Numbered from the stretch's first letter, positions 1 to 12,211 are shown. The stretch: DNA of 64,000 nucleotides from Conchocele bisecta (GCA_029237695.1 CM055271.1:79867488-79931487); one strand, 5' to 3'. The notes: generated by a model from the letters alone, not told the origin. A program made the numbers and translations.

Positions 1-574
1 TTATAGTTTGCTACGCCGATAGCGGTCTGGACCAATCATGTACTGTGTATTTATAGATCATATAATACATTGTTATATTTCCATTCGGTTGATTGTTTCA
101 CATTATAACGACGTAGATGTAATATATCAGTAAATACCAAAGCGTTCTGTGTAAAATTCCACGGCCATCATTGTTTGAATAACGTCGAGTTCTTGATGAC
201 GTTACGTTTTATACCGTGCATCGTTAACATGGTGTTACAAAAAGTGAGATAAACAAAATTTAACATATACACTTTGGAAAACTTGACGTGAATGTGTTTA
301 ACGTCCCATCAACAGCTAACGTTCTATAGAGGCTGGTTACTATTTGGAAAGTTGTACCAAATATCGCGACATCATAGGCAGAATCCCGATGAATGTCGAT
401 GACATGAGTTACTGACATGATTATCGCAAATCCTGGTATACACCGAGTTGTGGCTGTGACTGGAGAAATGGGGCTTATGTGATTTATGACCAGTGTAGCT
501 CCTGGTCATAGAGAACAGGCCTGATGCATGGTAGCAGAATATATTGCTTGTTAGAAGCATGACGGGGTTGCATT

Positions 575-919
575 GGTGGAATGGCGAACAGTGCAGATCC
601 TGATCAGACTGTGCGGATGCACAAGCTGATCTGGATGTATACTGGTCACAAAATCCATAAGCCCCATTTCTGTCCGTATACCGGTGCTAGGAACGAATAC
701 ACGTCTTTACTGCACTCGTACAAGCGCTGACGTGTCTTGTATTACGTCTTTGCACTGACGTCATAATTGTTGTCGACGTTCGACTAATGGAACATCAGCA
801 GTTTTAGTTGTAACCCGGATGTGCGTATCTTCGGTAAATGTATCATAATTGATTTTTATTTCATATAAAACTAACGACTCCTTATAGTTAACGATTAAAA
901 TATTCAGAATTATTGATAA

Positions 920-950
<31 letters not shown>

Positions 951-1085
951 CGGAGATTGCATTGGTGGAATGGCGAACAGTGCAGATCCTGATCAGACTG
1001 TGCGGATGCACAGGTCGATCTAGATATACACTGGTCACAAAACACATAAGCCCGATTTCTCCAGTCACAGCCCCATTTCTAGTAG
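575..1085 (+). repeat. Dispersed repeat with GTGCAGATCCTGATCAGACT core, two copies
   Basis: Two copies (about 575-690 and 955-1,085) of a repeat that reads 'gaatggcgaacagtgcagat', then a TGATCAGACTGTGCGGATGC core, then 'ctggtcacaaaacacataag'. Related copies lie at 15.69-15.89, 32.68-32.87, 42.93-43.14, 54.88-54.96 and 56.77-56.84 kb in both orientations. It has no coding capacity; it looks like a short nonautonomous element. Confidence 0.7.
922..951 (+). repeat. (ATTG)n microsatellite
   Basis: About seven tandem ATTG units, not present at the matching place in the 45.7 kb copy. Confidence 0.9.
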
Positions 1086-1403
1086 TATACCGGTACTAGG
1101 GGCCAGCGTTGGCGTAATCTGGTAATGGACCAATACATGTCATTATTTATTTTTATTTCATATAGAACTGACGACTCCTTATATTTAACAATTAAAATGA
1201 TGCAGAATTATTATACTGAATTTATAAGAGCCATTATTTTAGTTAGAAAATATGTATGCATACATTTAAAATTTCTCCCTCAAAGTAGACTTACCGAGAT
1301 AAGTGTGCTTAGATATTTTGGTGAAATCGGCTACAGCATATGTGTCTCCACAAAGCACAATTTATTTCACGTGTCATGCTCACTTCCCTTTCTGTCCGTG
1401 TAG

Positions 1404-1831
1404 ATGAGGCGACCTATCCGGCCGTGGCGTTCAGCGCGAGGACGGTGTCGGACGTGACACCAGGGGTGGGCGACACACTCGTGTTTACAGTGTCCGACCT
1501 GAACCTCGGCGAAGGGTACGACGTTGGCACAGGCCGCTTCACCGTCCCAGTGTCCGGCGTCTACTTGTTCGGCATACAACTGTGTCTGCAAGCCAAACAA
1601 TGGAAGATATTTCATCTTGTGACAGACGATGGGGCGACGTTGCACATTGCGGTGATAACAACGGGACAATCTTCGTTTGGACCAACGTGCATGGCAGAGA
1701 CAGTTGTTGTTTCCCTGGTCAATGGTGACGTCATTTCCGTCAAATGCACCAACTCAGGCACCGGCAAAATGTACCAGGACATTAACTACATGAATAATAT
1801 TTTCAGCGGTGCGTTGATTCAGAAGTTGTAA
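1404..1831 (+). CDS. C1q-domain exon (terminal exon, copy 1)
   Basis: This is the last exon of a secreted C1q-domain protein, a family that in bivalves acts as soluble pattern-recognition lectin. The exon begins after a pyrimidine-rich acceptor ending CCGTGTAG at 1,403 and ends at TAA 1,829-1,831. It needs one base from the upstream exon (phase 1). The domain runs from PAVAFSAR to FSGALIQKL and contains the family signature Y-x(4)-G-x-F-T-V-P-V-S-G-V-Y-L-F. The open frame extends back to 1,340, but that part lies upstream of the acceptor and matches intron in the other copies. Four paralogous exons in the window are all open. No upstream exon is present, so the start of this gene is outside the window. 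Confidence 0.85.
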
Positions 1832-4572
1832 ACATGTTGGACATGATTTTCTCGCCATAAGCACAGTGTCTCATTATTCTTATTATAGACGTACTTTCGT
1901 TTCCCATTGAATACAATACATGGAACATACATGTATATATGGAACGCAAGCCGTCAATATTTTGCCATATTGATGTATCGTGAGTTCATATTGGTCTGTG
2001 CCGGAACTACGTTTCCCCACCTCGTAAAATAGTTCCTTCAAAATACTCCTTTTCTAGTTAAATGTTTTCGAAGTGTTTATAAATTTTGAGTGATTTACGT
2101 ATGTAATAAAAAGGTTGCTTAATTTGTCAGCGGATATATGCCACTTGTTCCGCCGCGCTACGATATAGCTAGTGTTGATATGTTCACGTGTCCTGATGTG
2201 CGTCTTTACGGGGAAAATGGTAACGTTAATTAACCACGTAACTGTGGGAAGCATACTAGTAGAAATCTTCGTATGAATATTTTTAGCACAAGGAATTTAG
2301 TGAAACGGGCCCCTGGTCGTCATCTTTTAAATACTTGTACTTTAGTTGAGCGAGAGCTACACAAATACAGCTCGTGTCACGGTTAAACCGACGAACACAT
2401 CGTTTCCTAATTACAAAAACAAAAACGGTATCAACACGATGTACATGTAGAAACGATAGGCAATTGTTTGTTTGTTGACCAGGAACAAATCCGGACCATT
2501 GTATTTTGCATCCGCACCCCTAGTGGCGGGCAGTAACTCTGAGAAACTCCCGTACACTATACTTCATACTTCAGCACCATTGGCATTCGGCGTGTTTTGG
2601 CTTCCATCGGTATAACTCTATATGTGAACAATGCTTATAACTTTGGTCGGACACGACCTCGTATCACAGCAAATTCCGCGATGTTATTAACGCTAATGTA
2701 AATATTTTGGCGGAATGTGCACATGTTCATTTGAGAATTATTGTTGTTTTGCTGAAATAGCATAATTCGAACATAATTATGCAACAAATATCGAATTACA
2801 ATTGGTTTTACGAGGTCGGACACGACATCGATCATAATAAATGAAATATTGTGTGTAAGGCTCTAACGCCAATATTCTAGTGACAAGTTCATATTGTTCA
2901 TTTGCTGCAGAAATCTCAATGGAAGTAATCATTTTAATGTATTCGGTATTACCAGCGCCGTTCAATTATATTAGTACCGACGAAAGCCGAAACACTCCAA
3001 ATGCCTGTGTTCAGTACATACGCATCTAATTATATCTGCTATGAACACTAGTGCTGCTTTCCACGCGAGCGTAAAATCAAAATGATCGCTGGATTCCTGA
3101 CGAATTCCCATTCAGCTACATGCAGAAGATACTGCATAAACATATGCCATTACGGACAGGCATTATCACCTGAGATAATTGACCAAGAAACCCATCAAAA
3201 TTATGATCACATACATTTCTTGTTGTCCGCTTCAGAGGTTCCACTCTACCAAGCTTCGTAGTACGCAACAGCCTGCGTTAATCTCGTCAAGATAATCAAA
3301 GTTTATGAACATGTATATTAATATAGGTCTATATATAACGTACAAACACGACATATACGTACGTGTTATCCCGAATGAATGCGGATGGATTGGTTGAGGG
3401 GGGAAATTCCCCCCTCCCCCTCCTTATATCTAAAAGTGTATTTTTTGTGTTGATAAAATCACTACATATGGGTGGAAATTTCCACCCTGGGGGTCCAGAC
3501 ATGGAACAAATAGAGCATTAAAAAATGCAAATATGCCTCCGAAAAAGAGGAATATTAGTATAATTTCCTCTTTTGGAATAAGCCAATTTAAAGTACTTTG
3601 AAATAAAGAAATTGACATATATTGACAAGATTGGTGCGGACGATGATATTGTTCTGTAAGGCAGTTGCATGTCCAGATTGTACCGTCAAACCTGTGAATA
3701 AAGGCCAGCCATGGGAAGAGAAACGTATGGTCCTTTGTACATTTCTTGTTGTGGTATTTGTACACAGGTTAGTAATTGTAAAAACAAAAGCGTGGCTGCT
3801 ATAACCAGGTAATTGCTATTCGAAGGTGGACTTTATCACAGATACGACTGTACATTATGACATATCTGTAAAAACGCCTTTGGAACAGCGTTTTCTTTAT
3901 TTACAGTATGAGGCTAGTAGTACATACTGTGGAGATAAAGTATAGATGACATATAACAATGGAACTGGTCCTCTTCATCTTGCCTGAACATATATTCACA
4001 CCGCCTATTCACAATCAAGCTGCTTGTTTTCAATCACAATATATTTACACCTCCTATAAATCCATAATGCAAACGCCCATTAGGCGTATTGCGTTTACAT
4101 CCCAATATAATACATTAGACCCACGTGACATTGCGCGATGTTGTTGATTGGTTAAAGTTCGTTTGACGTCATTAATTTCTACCAAGTTGTCAACAACGGC
4201 ACGCTATTGACCGGCAACGTCGCGACAAAATGGTGCAAAACAAGATTAATCTTAATTTTAACACCATATTTGGTTATTTACGTTTTTGAAACTATCAGAA
4301 AATTCGGTGTAAATATAAGTAATAAAACCATGGGCTATAGCGTTTACAGGGGTGCACAATGCATGTGGTCTGTTTAAAATGTTCGCGGTGTCAGAAGGGC
4401 TCCGCACACTTCAAAGAGACCAAATGTATTGTAAACCCCGGCAATATTATCGCAGGCGGTTGTGTAGTCCTCAGAGTGTGTATATTTAACGGTAGCAAAC
4501 GACGCTTGCCGAGTTCGCAAACGCAAAACAACTGTACAACGTGGTGTATTCACTGTCTGTATAACCTGCACC

Positions 4573-4690
4573 GTGAAACCTCGCAAAACCCGACACACTG
4601 GGAGGTCCCCAGGGTGTCCGGTTTAGCAAGGTTTCACGGTCAATTACCTACTGGGGTGTCCGCTTTAGCGAGGTTTCACTGCAAATCAGG
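4573..4690. mobile_element. pogo-like MITE (CAGTGAAACC palindrome)
   Basis: Short inverted repeat elements whose ends read GTGAAACCTCGCTAAACCGG and its complement, with a GGGACCT centre. Here two partial copies abut. The CAGTG-AACCTCG type of end with TA target sites is typical of pogo/Tigger-class elements; family assignment is inference. Confidence 0.6.
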
Positions 4691-4746
4691 CATTTAGAGA
4701 GGTATTATATTACCACACATGTAATAATCGTGGCCGCTGCTATTCA

Positions 4747-4770
4747 TAGAGAGAGAGAAAGAGAGATTAG

Positions 4771-4819
<49 letters not shown>

Positions 4820-4820
4820 T

Positions 4821-4867
<47 letters not shown>
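4747..4867 (+). repeat. (GA)n microsatellite, about 120 bp
   Basis: Nearly pure GA tract with a few interruptions. The same locus carries about 67 bp of CT in the inverted copy (20,399-20,465) and only about 12 bp in the copy at 51,083. Reading frames across it are artefacts. Confidence 0.95.
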
Positions 4868-4870
<3 letters not shown>

Positions 4871-5385
4871 TATTCAGTATGCTTCTGCCTCTGAGATAAT
4901 CACATGTCTAGTTAGTCGTTTACTGCGTTATAAAATAAATGGAGCTAGCGCTCAAAATGATTTTAATTTACTGGGCCCCGGGACAATGCAGTGCGATAGA
5001 CAAGATATTGATATAACAAGGCACACGAGTGGGATGTATTTTATATTTTCTAAACTCTACGGTTTTATTTCTTTACACCAATGGGCGGTTGGTTGGAAGG
5101 ATGAGAATTTAACGATGGGTTTAATCCTTAACGGAATCCCGATATCACTTGTTTGACCCTCGTGTACATTTTTGACGCGACAGTTGAATCGGGTTATACC
5201 CAATACATGTATAAAAGCAATAATATTAGTACTAATAATATCTCACTCACTTCAACGGCGACATTGGACTGAGCAGGTCGTGTGTTTTTACCGGCCGGCA
5301 ATTATCTCAAGGTTACCGGCGGCGGCCATTTTAACTGTTGGAAATTAACTGAAATTTCCACTGTGTTTATACTTATTCACTGGAT

Positions 5386-6300
5386 TGTTACTTCTGGATT
5401 TGCGAAAATGTAGGTCGGGGCTTGGGTCGGATTGTGGTGGGCGATTTTTCGGCTGGAATTGAGCTAATTTAGACTAGTTGCTAGTGTTCAGGGTAGTTGA
5501 TTGTGGCACATTGTGGATCTGCCTGGCATCACGGTAGGCCAGTCGACTACTTGGTGCATCTGACTGCCACTTATAGAACACAACCCATGTGTGTAGCCCT
5601 TCTGGGACTCGGACTGGTTTGTGGTGCCACCCGTGTGGTTCTGCCTGGCTGCCGATATCGCGGATAAGCTGGGCGGTTTGAGCTATCTGGTTGTATCCTG
5701 CGGCCAATACTGGGTTCTGGATTGAATATGCGCATGGGTGAGAGATATATATATATATAACATCTACGTATTATTATAATTATTATCTGGTGTGTAGCCG
5801 TACTGAGGCCAGTTCGCACCAGTGGGACAGGTGAAGTGTTAACACATGGGGGTACGTGGACACCACGGGGAGCCGAGGTGTTCATGTCCCTGTCACGTTA
5901 GGCCATGATGTCCAGGCAACTCAGTTAGCACACTTTCTTGTGAAAGTAAGCCATATATAACAGGTCTAACCAAAACAGCAAGTTAGCTCAAGCTCCGTCA
6001 TTTTCTGCCTGCTTCTGGCCCCGGCCTGCCTTGTAGCTGTCTAGATGTGGCAACTCTGTGGACGAAAACAGCACGTGTTTTTACCGATTATATGGCACCA
6101 ATTTGTGTGTCGAGTGCCGCCAGGGGTGGATTGGTTCTACCTGGGACCCGTTTTTCTCTGCATCACCAGGTTCGACCCAGTTACCCCCTCCTTTCTTCCC
6201 GTCTCACGTGCACCGGGACACTACGCGGAATTACAAGACCATATTGGACATAAGCGGTGCCCCATTTCGGCACACAATTATACACATCCAATTCCCACCC
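5386..6300. other. Insertion specific to unit copy 1, unclassified
   Basis: Compared with the copy at 51.55 kb, this stretch is extra sequence placed after 'tttatacttattca'. It is GC-richer than its surroundings, contains a TATATAA-like box near 5,953 followed by a C/T-rich stretch, and has overlapping short open frames on both strands with no recognisable domain. It could be a solo LTR or a captured fragment; I could not identify matching ends. Confidence 0.4.
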
Positions 6301-6518
6301 TTAAAGATACATGCCCATGCAGTTGGCACAAAATGTTCTTTATAGGAATTAAATAAGTGTATAATTATGTCACTATTCCACCAGTTCTAAAAATTACGAG
6401 TGCCCGCTATACAAATATAATCATTTATTAATTATCAATTTACTGTTAGCGACGCGCGGTGGTAACAGTCTATTTTGATAATGTGCGGGGACGACGACTT
6501 TCACATCACGGCTTGCGG

Positions 6519-6530
6519 TGCGCATGCGCA
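6519..6530. promoter_or_regulatory. NRF1-like palindrome TGCGCATGCGCA
   Basis: Perfect 12-bp TGCGCATGCGCA, the consensus of the metazoan NRF-1 promoter site. It stands 52 bp upstream of the ATG at 6,582, inside the captured part of the TTAA element. Confidence 0.5.
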
Positions 6531-6581
6531 GTATACTAAGCGCGCCAGTAGGCTTCCCAATATGTAAACAAGAATATCAAC

Positions 6582-6815
6582 ATGTCGAAACGTCCAGGAC
6601 GGAAATTGTATGCAACGGCGTCGGCCAACAAAAATGCGAAATATCTGAGGGACAGGCAGTACAGAGACAGAGTGGTTAATATTGGCGACCAGATCACCAA
6701 ATGGAAAGAGTTACGTGGAGATTTAGATTTGGACTCGAACATAGATTTTTCTTCTCAACTTCCGATACTTCACTGCGGATGTCAAAGATGTGATATGATT
6801 GACTGTGTCACGTGA
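6582..6815 (+). CDS. Small ORF inside TTAA element, possible captured first exon
   Basis: A 77-codon frame from ATG to TGA. It is basic and begins MSKRPGRKLYATASANKNAK, followed by a segment with the pattern R-V-x-N-I-G-x(5)-K-W-K-E-L-R-x(4)-L. I have the impression that this RVNIG-W-x-x-L pattern recurs in invertebrate predicted proteins, often near transposons, but I cannot name a function. The composition is more codon-like than its surroundings and an NRF1-like site precedes it, so it may be a first exon picked up by the transposon. It could also be chance; no downstream exon or clear donor was found. Confidence 0.4.
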   Translation: MSKRPGRKLYATASANKNAKYLRDRQYRDRVVNIGDQITKWKELRGDLDLDSNIDFSSQLPILHCGCQRCDMIDCVT

Positions 6816-7580
6816 CGCGTATTGGTAAAAATAGCACGAGGTCGGAAAATACCCTTTCTGGTCGCGGCATATAAAATGAGATTTAACACCAATCAACACG
6901 CACCGTAATTAAAAATAACTCGTTAGTGGGTAGACAAAAGGCTCATATAAGGCATGACAGAAAATGAAAAGTAGTAGTACAGTGTAACCTGCTGCGTGGG
7001 CATGTACCTTTAAATATAAGCTAAAAAAACAACACTGATACTATCACTTTTGGGTAGCAGGGCTAAGCGACAATATGGTGAGAACCTGGCACCAGATAAG
7101 ATTATTCTAATTTCATGTCCCAATATATGTTTTTTCCTTTCAGTTCTGATTTTGGGATTTCACAGATTTCACAGATTCCGACGTCACAAATTACATCACG
7201 TCAGAAAATGTCTTTAAATTTTCCGAACAAAAGGGACGGATGTTGATGATATATAGCGCACGAAAAGACGATGACTTATAAGTTTTGTGGGTGCTCTATA
7301 TTTATAACATTGACGAATAATCGACTACCGTTGTTTCTTGCAATCACATGCTCTGTTTCTATTTACATTGACGGTACCGTAATTGATTCTCATTAAAACG
7401 ACAGAATTATGAGACTAAAGAAAACTCTACAATGCAGGGCAACCCGTTCCGCATTCCTTGCGCTATATCTGATAAAAATCATCAGTCACTCTGTTAGAAA
7501 GAAATTAATGGAAACCTACTGTAAACACCGCTAACGTGCTGTCACGCCGTTCAGAAACCGCGTGATCTCAAACCCTGGAG

Positions 7581-7817
7581 GCCATTTCACTAAATTTCGT
7601 ACAACTAAAATGTTCGTTAGCGCAAACTTCTGATAGTCTGTACATTTCACAATAACAATGTGTTCTTGTGAACAATCAGTACATTTAAATGTATTGAACA
7701 TAGGATATGCAGCCTATGCTCAATAAATGTAAATCCATCAATTGCAATTTCCCGACGATCCTAAATTCGCACATACGAACATTTTAGACGTACGAAGTTT
7801 AGTGAAACGTGCCCCTA
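7581..7817. mobile_element. Foldback element with GTTTCACTAAAC ends
   Basis: Ends read CCATTTCACTAAATTTCGTA and the complement of TACGAAGTTTAGTGAAACGT, with an inner palindrome around the 'gcagcctatgctcaataaat' motif. The same family appears at 24,659-24,893, 47,017-47,210 (part), 52,512-52,757 and 56,531-56,771, and half of it at 41,275-41,365. Confidence 0.7.
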
Positions 7818-8149
7818 GTGTCTCATACAGCCAATGTGTGGATTTTCGCTTCATACACGGTAAATTGCATCTAATCATTGTATATTAATAAATCAATCCC
7901 AACTTTTATCACATTTTTAGAAAAAAAGCGTTATATTCAAGTACATACTCTCAGAAACTGTGATAAGCGGGGGAGATAATTTTGCTTGTCATAATTTGAC
8001 ATTTTCGCTATACATTTACCTTAAAAGAAAAACTGTTATATTTTTGTTGTGAAATAGCAATACCAAGGTGCATGCTCACGTGGTTACAACAACAACAACA
8101 ATGGCTAAATGTGTTGATAGCGCGCCCGCTCCAAAGTAAGCAATACACT

Positions 8150-8380
8150 CCCGCCTGCGATTCTCTTACCAAGAATTGCAATCCAGCGGTCCTTGAATTG
8201 CAATTCGTCCCCTCTGAAATTGCAGTCTAATTTCGGTCCAATCGCGGTCCCATGTTTGCGGTCATTCTTTCACGATATCGTTTGTGCGGTCATTCTTTCG
8301 TGGTCCAGTTTGTGCGGTCATTATTTCGCGATACCGTTTGTGCGGTCATTCTTTCGCTATTTGCGGTAAAAACTTACCGC
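8150..8380 (+). repeat. GCGGTC / TTGCAATT word mosaic with about 34-bp tandem units
   Basis: Built from recurring words (TTGCAATT, GCGGTCC, GTGCGGTCATTCTTTCGC). From 8,252 to 8,366 the phrase 'gtttgtgcggtcattctttc' recurs four times at about 34-bp spacing. The same vocabulary occurs at 15.25-15.55 kb and, inverted, at 33.0-33.3 kb. Frames through it are not credible genes. Confidence 0.7.
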
Positions 8381-8382
8381 AT

Positions 8383-8495
8383 CATCGTATAGTACAGTTT
8401 GTTTACATTATACAAACGTACTATACGAATATTATACACACATACGATATCCGTTCGTATATACGATATATCCGTACGGATATGGTATGAATATA
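8383..8495 (+). repeat. Serial-palindrome element, truncated copy
   Basis: First third of the element seen whole at 21.3, 50.2 and 57.1 kb: consecutive short palindromes of TAC/GTA words such as CGTACTATACG and TATCCGTACGGATA. It breaks off after 'ggtatgaatatac'. Confidence 0.75.
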
Positions 8496-8920
8496 CAGTG
8501 GGTCATCGTGCGGTTAAAATATACCGATGCAACGGTTCATTTCGCATGTAAACATCCGGTTTTCATTTCGATTATCTGCCACAATTTTAAGTTTTTCAAA
8601 ATGAATAAATTTCAGTTTTACGATACAGAAACAATTTAAAACTGAGGATTGTGAAGTACGGTATCACAGTGCATATACATGTGTGTTCAATACAGTAATT
8701 CATCAGTAATTCATCATTGTACTCCGCACCACCGCCGGGGACACAAAACAATGATCCCCCACACACACCAGCCATCTACATTTGGCGTCCTAAATGTTCC
8801 GGTCTATATCCCACAGTGGGAACAACGTGTATCACCACCACCACCAGTTTTTGTCTATGACTACACTACACCCCCCCCCCCCCCACCCCCCGTCCACCAC
8901 TTATGTCTGTAACGCAGGAT

Positions 8921-9776
8921 GACGTGGCCGACTGATCAAGTGCTAAACTATTCCTGGTGCGATGGCCGACTGATTAAGTTCTAAACAGTCCTGGAGCAAT
9001 GGCCGACTGATCAAGTTCTAAACTAGTCCTGTTGCGATGGCCGACTGATAAAGTTCTAATTTAGTCCTGGTGCGATGGCCGACTGATCAAGTTATATACT
9101 AGTCATGGTAAGATGGCCGACTGATCAAGTGCTAAACTAGTCCTGGTGCGATGGACGACTGATTAAGTTCTAAGCTAGTCCTGGAGCAATGGCCGACTGA
9201 TCAAGTTCTAAACTAGTCCTGGAGCGATGGCCGACTGATCAAGTTCTAAACTAGTCCTGATGCGATGGCCGACTGATCGAGTGCTATACTTGTCCTGGTG
9301 CGATGGCCGACAGATCAAGGGCTAAACTAGTCCCGGTGCGATGGCCGACTGATCAAGTGCTATACTAGTCCTGGTGCGATGGCCGACTGATCAAGTTCTA
9401 AACTAGTCCTGGTGCGATGGCCGACTGATCAAGTGCTATACTAGTCCTGGTGAGATGGTTGACTAATCAAGTTCTAAACTAGTCCTGGTGCGATGGCCGA
9501 CTGATCAAGTTCTAAACTAATCCTGGAGCGATGGCCCACTGATCAAGTGCTAAACTAGTCCTGGTGCGATGGCCGACTGATCAAGTTCTAAACTAGTCCT
9601 GTAACGATGGCCGACTGATCAAGTGCTAAACTAGTCCTGATGCGATGGCCGACTGATCAAGTTCTAAACTAGTCCTGGTGCGATGGCCTACTGATCAAGT
9701 GCTAAACTAGTCCTGGTGCGATGGCCGACTGATCAAGTGCTAAACTAGTCATGGTGCGATGGCCGACTGATCAAAT
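8921..9776 (+). repeat. 38-bp minisatellite, about 22 copies
   Basis: Head-to-tail units of 38 bp with core 'gatggccgactgatcaag' then 'ttctaaactagtcctggtgc'. Copies differ mostly at one G/T site (tgctaaa versus ttctaaa) and by single substitutions. Units are contiguous with no spacers, so this is not a CRISPR array. It is absent from the other C1q units. Confidence 0.97.
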
Positions 9777-11164
9777 CGCATGCCATAATAACTAGATGGC
9801 CATGGCCTGCATGTCGTGCCCGCCGAGGCATTTGATAGTACAAACAATTTGTTTATTGCAACAAAGCTTTAGCCCGTTGACGTAAAAACATGCCACGCCC
9901 GCCGAGGCTTTGATAGTATACCCAAAAACTTTAACTAAAAAATCACTTTAACTAAAAACATTATCCTGAATGCACACCAATGAATGCACACCAACTAATT
10001 TGACCGTGACATTGGGCACATATAAATAATAATGAAAATGTGGGTGACAAATACACAGTATGTGAAGTTTCGAGTGAATTGGTGAAGCGGTTTCAGAGAT
10101 ATAGTGTTCTTAAAGGTACATGCCCACTCAGTAGGCACAAACTGTTATTTATATCGGAGACATCATCTGAGACATTTTCGGGCAAAATAAACATTAATTC
10201 ACCATTAATACACATATTTATTGGCATTATTATACATTTTATATCAGACGTAAATTTCCACACTGCTATCAGGGGCGATAACCGTATTTCCTTAAAATGT
10301 TACCAAGACATTACTATTTATGTTTTTATGTGCAATGATACTTTATAATCTGTCGAAAACATTATTTGTTCAGGGGATCACATTTAATTAGTACAAGTAA
10401 TTAAAAAATATCATGCCCCATTTGCCTATGAAAATAGCCTAATATCACCACGTGTCACTATCAGTGAAATAAACATTACTAAATGATTATATCCATATAA
10501 CGGGCACACGTAATGTTTAGAACTGGTGGAATAGTGACAAAAGTATACACTTATTTAATTCCTACAAATAACTGAGAATACACATAACTTTAATTGTTGT
10601 GCCTACTGAGTGGGTATGCACCTTTAATTAGCATAAATAATTAAAAAATATCATGCCTCATTTGAATATGAAAATAGCTTAATACCACTGCTAGTCATTA
10701 TCAGTAAAATAAAGATTACTAAATGATTATATATGGATGGCGGGCAAACGTAATTTTTAGAACTGGTGGAATAGTGACACAATGATACACTTATTTAATT
10801 TCTATAAAGAACAGCCTGTGCCTACTGAGTGGGCATGTACCGTTAAAAACTTTAACCTTAAATCAAAAAAAAATTAACCGGGCGCACGAAGTGACGTACA
10901 TATGGATGTACGTACGTATATAGGCCAATGTGACAACTATATCGCACTGTCCACTATGTCAAAAACTTTGAGGTAAATTTCAAAGTAATTTCACCTTGAT
11001 CTTGGGCACAGGGGTTGCAGGGGTTGAGCATAGAATTTAAAATATGGATGATGATAAACACACATGTGAAGCTTCGAGTGAATTGGCGAAGCTGTTTCTG
11101 AGATATAGTGTTCTTAAAAACTTTATCCTACGGTAAATAACAAGAGATGTAGGACAACAGCATA
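9777..11164. other. Noncoding interval with TTAA MITE fragments
   Basis: Separates the minisatellite from the next duplicated unit. Apart from the TTAA element at 10,109-10,629 and a truncated relative ending near 10,849, I see only AT-rich sequence and 'tatagtgttcttaaa' type dispersed repeats. The open frame at 10,040-10,348 lies within these repeats and is not a gene. Confidence 0.6.
10109..10629. mobile_element. TTAA-flanked MITE
   Basis: Starts TTAAAGGTACATGCCCACTC and ends with the complement of that motif followed by TTAA. Internal sequence (cgggcacacgtaatgttt and neighbours) matches 12,212-12,712 and 36,083-36,582. Confidence 0.7.
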
Positions 11165-11222
11165 GCTCGACTACGAGGGTGGTCGATGTACACATAGCTT
11201 GACAAACAAGGTGGCCGCGGCC

Positions 11223-11610
11223 TGCATAAAGACCTTAACCAAGGTTGACGAAAAACCTTAACCAAGGGAAATTAAGTAAGTAATTCAAGGTTAAATGTAG
11301 TCAATGTCAGATATAGGTCAGGGGTTATTGATGTACATCACTAGGAGATGAAGTTGTCCAAGTATGGTTGGTGTAGGGCCAGGAGTATTCCATCTACAAC
11401 CTTGACTAAAAACCTTAACCAATGTTGACTAAAAACCTGAACCAAGGGGAATTAACTAAGTAATTCAAGAGGAAATGTAGGTGAAGGTCAAATATAGATC
11501 AGGGGTTATTGATGTACATCACTAGGAGATGAAGTTGTCCAAGTATGGTGGGTATAGGGCCAGTAGTATTGCATATACAAGCTTGACTAAAAACCTTAAC
11601 CAAGGCGTGA
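11223..11610 (+). repeat. About 181-bp tandem repeat, two units
   Basis: Units share 'gatgtacatcactaggagat' at 11,329 and 11,510 and the AACCTTAACCAAGG motif. The inverted copy (37,297-37,850) has three units. Confidence 0.85.
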
Positions 11611-12211
11611 CGGTGACGACAACATAAGCTCTAACTATACTTCGAATAGTCGAGCTAAAAACCAGATGGCCATGGCCCGCATGTCGAGCCCACCGAGGCA
11701 TTTGATGGTCTCGGAGTATATTTATTTGAAGTTTGAATTAAGGTATGTAAAAGCTTTAACGCAAATTTGAAAGTCATTTGACCTTGTTCTTGGGCATGTG
11801 GGTCGCATGCGTGGGCTATAATATGAAAATATGGATGATAATAAAGAATTATCTGAAGTTTGAAGCAAATCTGAGTAAGTGTTGTGGAGATATAAGGTAT
11901 GCAAAAACTTTAACACAAATTTCAAAGTCATTTGACATTGACCTTGGGGCACAGGGGCCGCATGAGTGGGACACAGAATGAATATATGAATGATGACTAA
12001 TAAGCATTTGATGTTTCAAGTCAATGTGACTTAGGATATGGTATTTAAAAATATACACCGATTTCGGACGGACTGACGCACGGACGTCATTGTGATCACT
12101 ACGTCTCGCTTTCCGCAAGCAGGCTCGGCAAAAAAACTACGGATGGACGTCAATGCGCAGACTATATCGCACTGTCCGCAGGCGGTCGCGACAAAATTGT
12201 CCAAACCCTTT

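Larger units (their letters stand above)
6301..7012. mobile_element. TTAA-flanked MITE carrying captured sequence
   Basis: Both ends are TTAA followed by AGRTACATGCCC-type inverted repeats (left AGATACATGCCCATGCAG, right complement of GGGCATGTACCT). The first 180 bp match the element at 12,212-12,712; the middle (about 6,480-6,990) is unrelated to other copies and holds a promoter-like segment and a 77-codon ORF. TTAA target sites suggest piggyBac-type mobilisation; that assignment is inference. Confidence 0.65.
1..8100 (+). repeat. Segmental duplication, C1q unit copy 1
   Basis: This stretch aligns in the same direction with 45.7-53.0 kb and in reverse with 18.98-27.5 kb. Shared anchors include the C1q exon and its 3' flank, the Y-linked-looking sequence around 3.0-3.3 kb, the GA tract at 4.75 kb and the segment at 7.26-8.0 kb. 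It starts inside the intron (its first 170 bases match 44.1-43.9 kb reversed). Relative to the other copies it has lost about 0.5 kb near position 255 and gained an insertion between about 5,386 and 7,012. The first exon of this copy would lie to the left of the window. Confidence 0.85.

Noticed and set aside
1367..1669. Antisense frames over the C1q exons (also 26,050-26,363, 46,078-46,575)
   Set aside because: Shadows of the C1q coding strand; no domain or splice support.
4770..5156. Arg-Glu-rich ORF of 128 codons
   Set aside because: Starts in the GA microsatellite and is not open in the other units.
8921..9776. CRISPR array
   Set aside because: Units are contiguous without unique spacers, and the DNA is eukaryotic.
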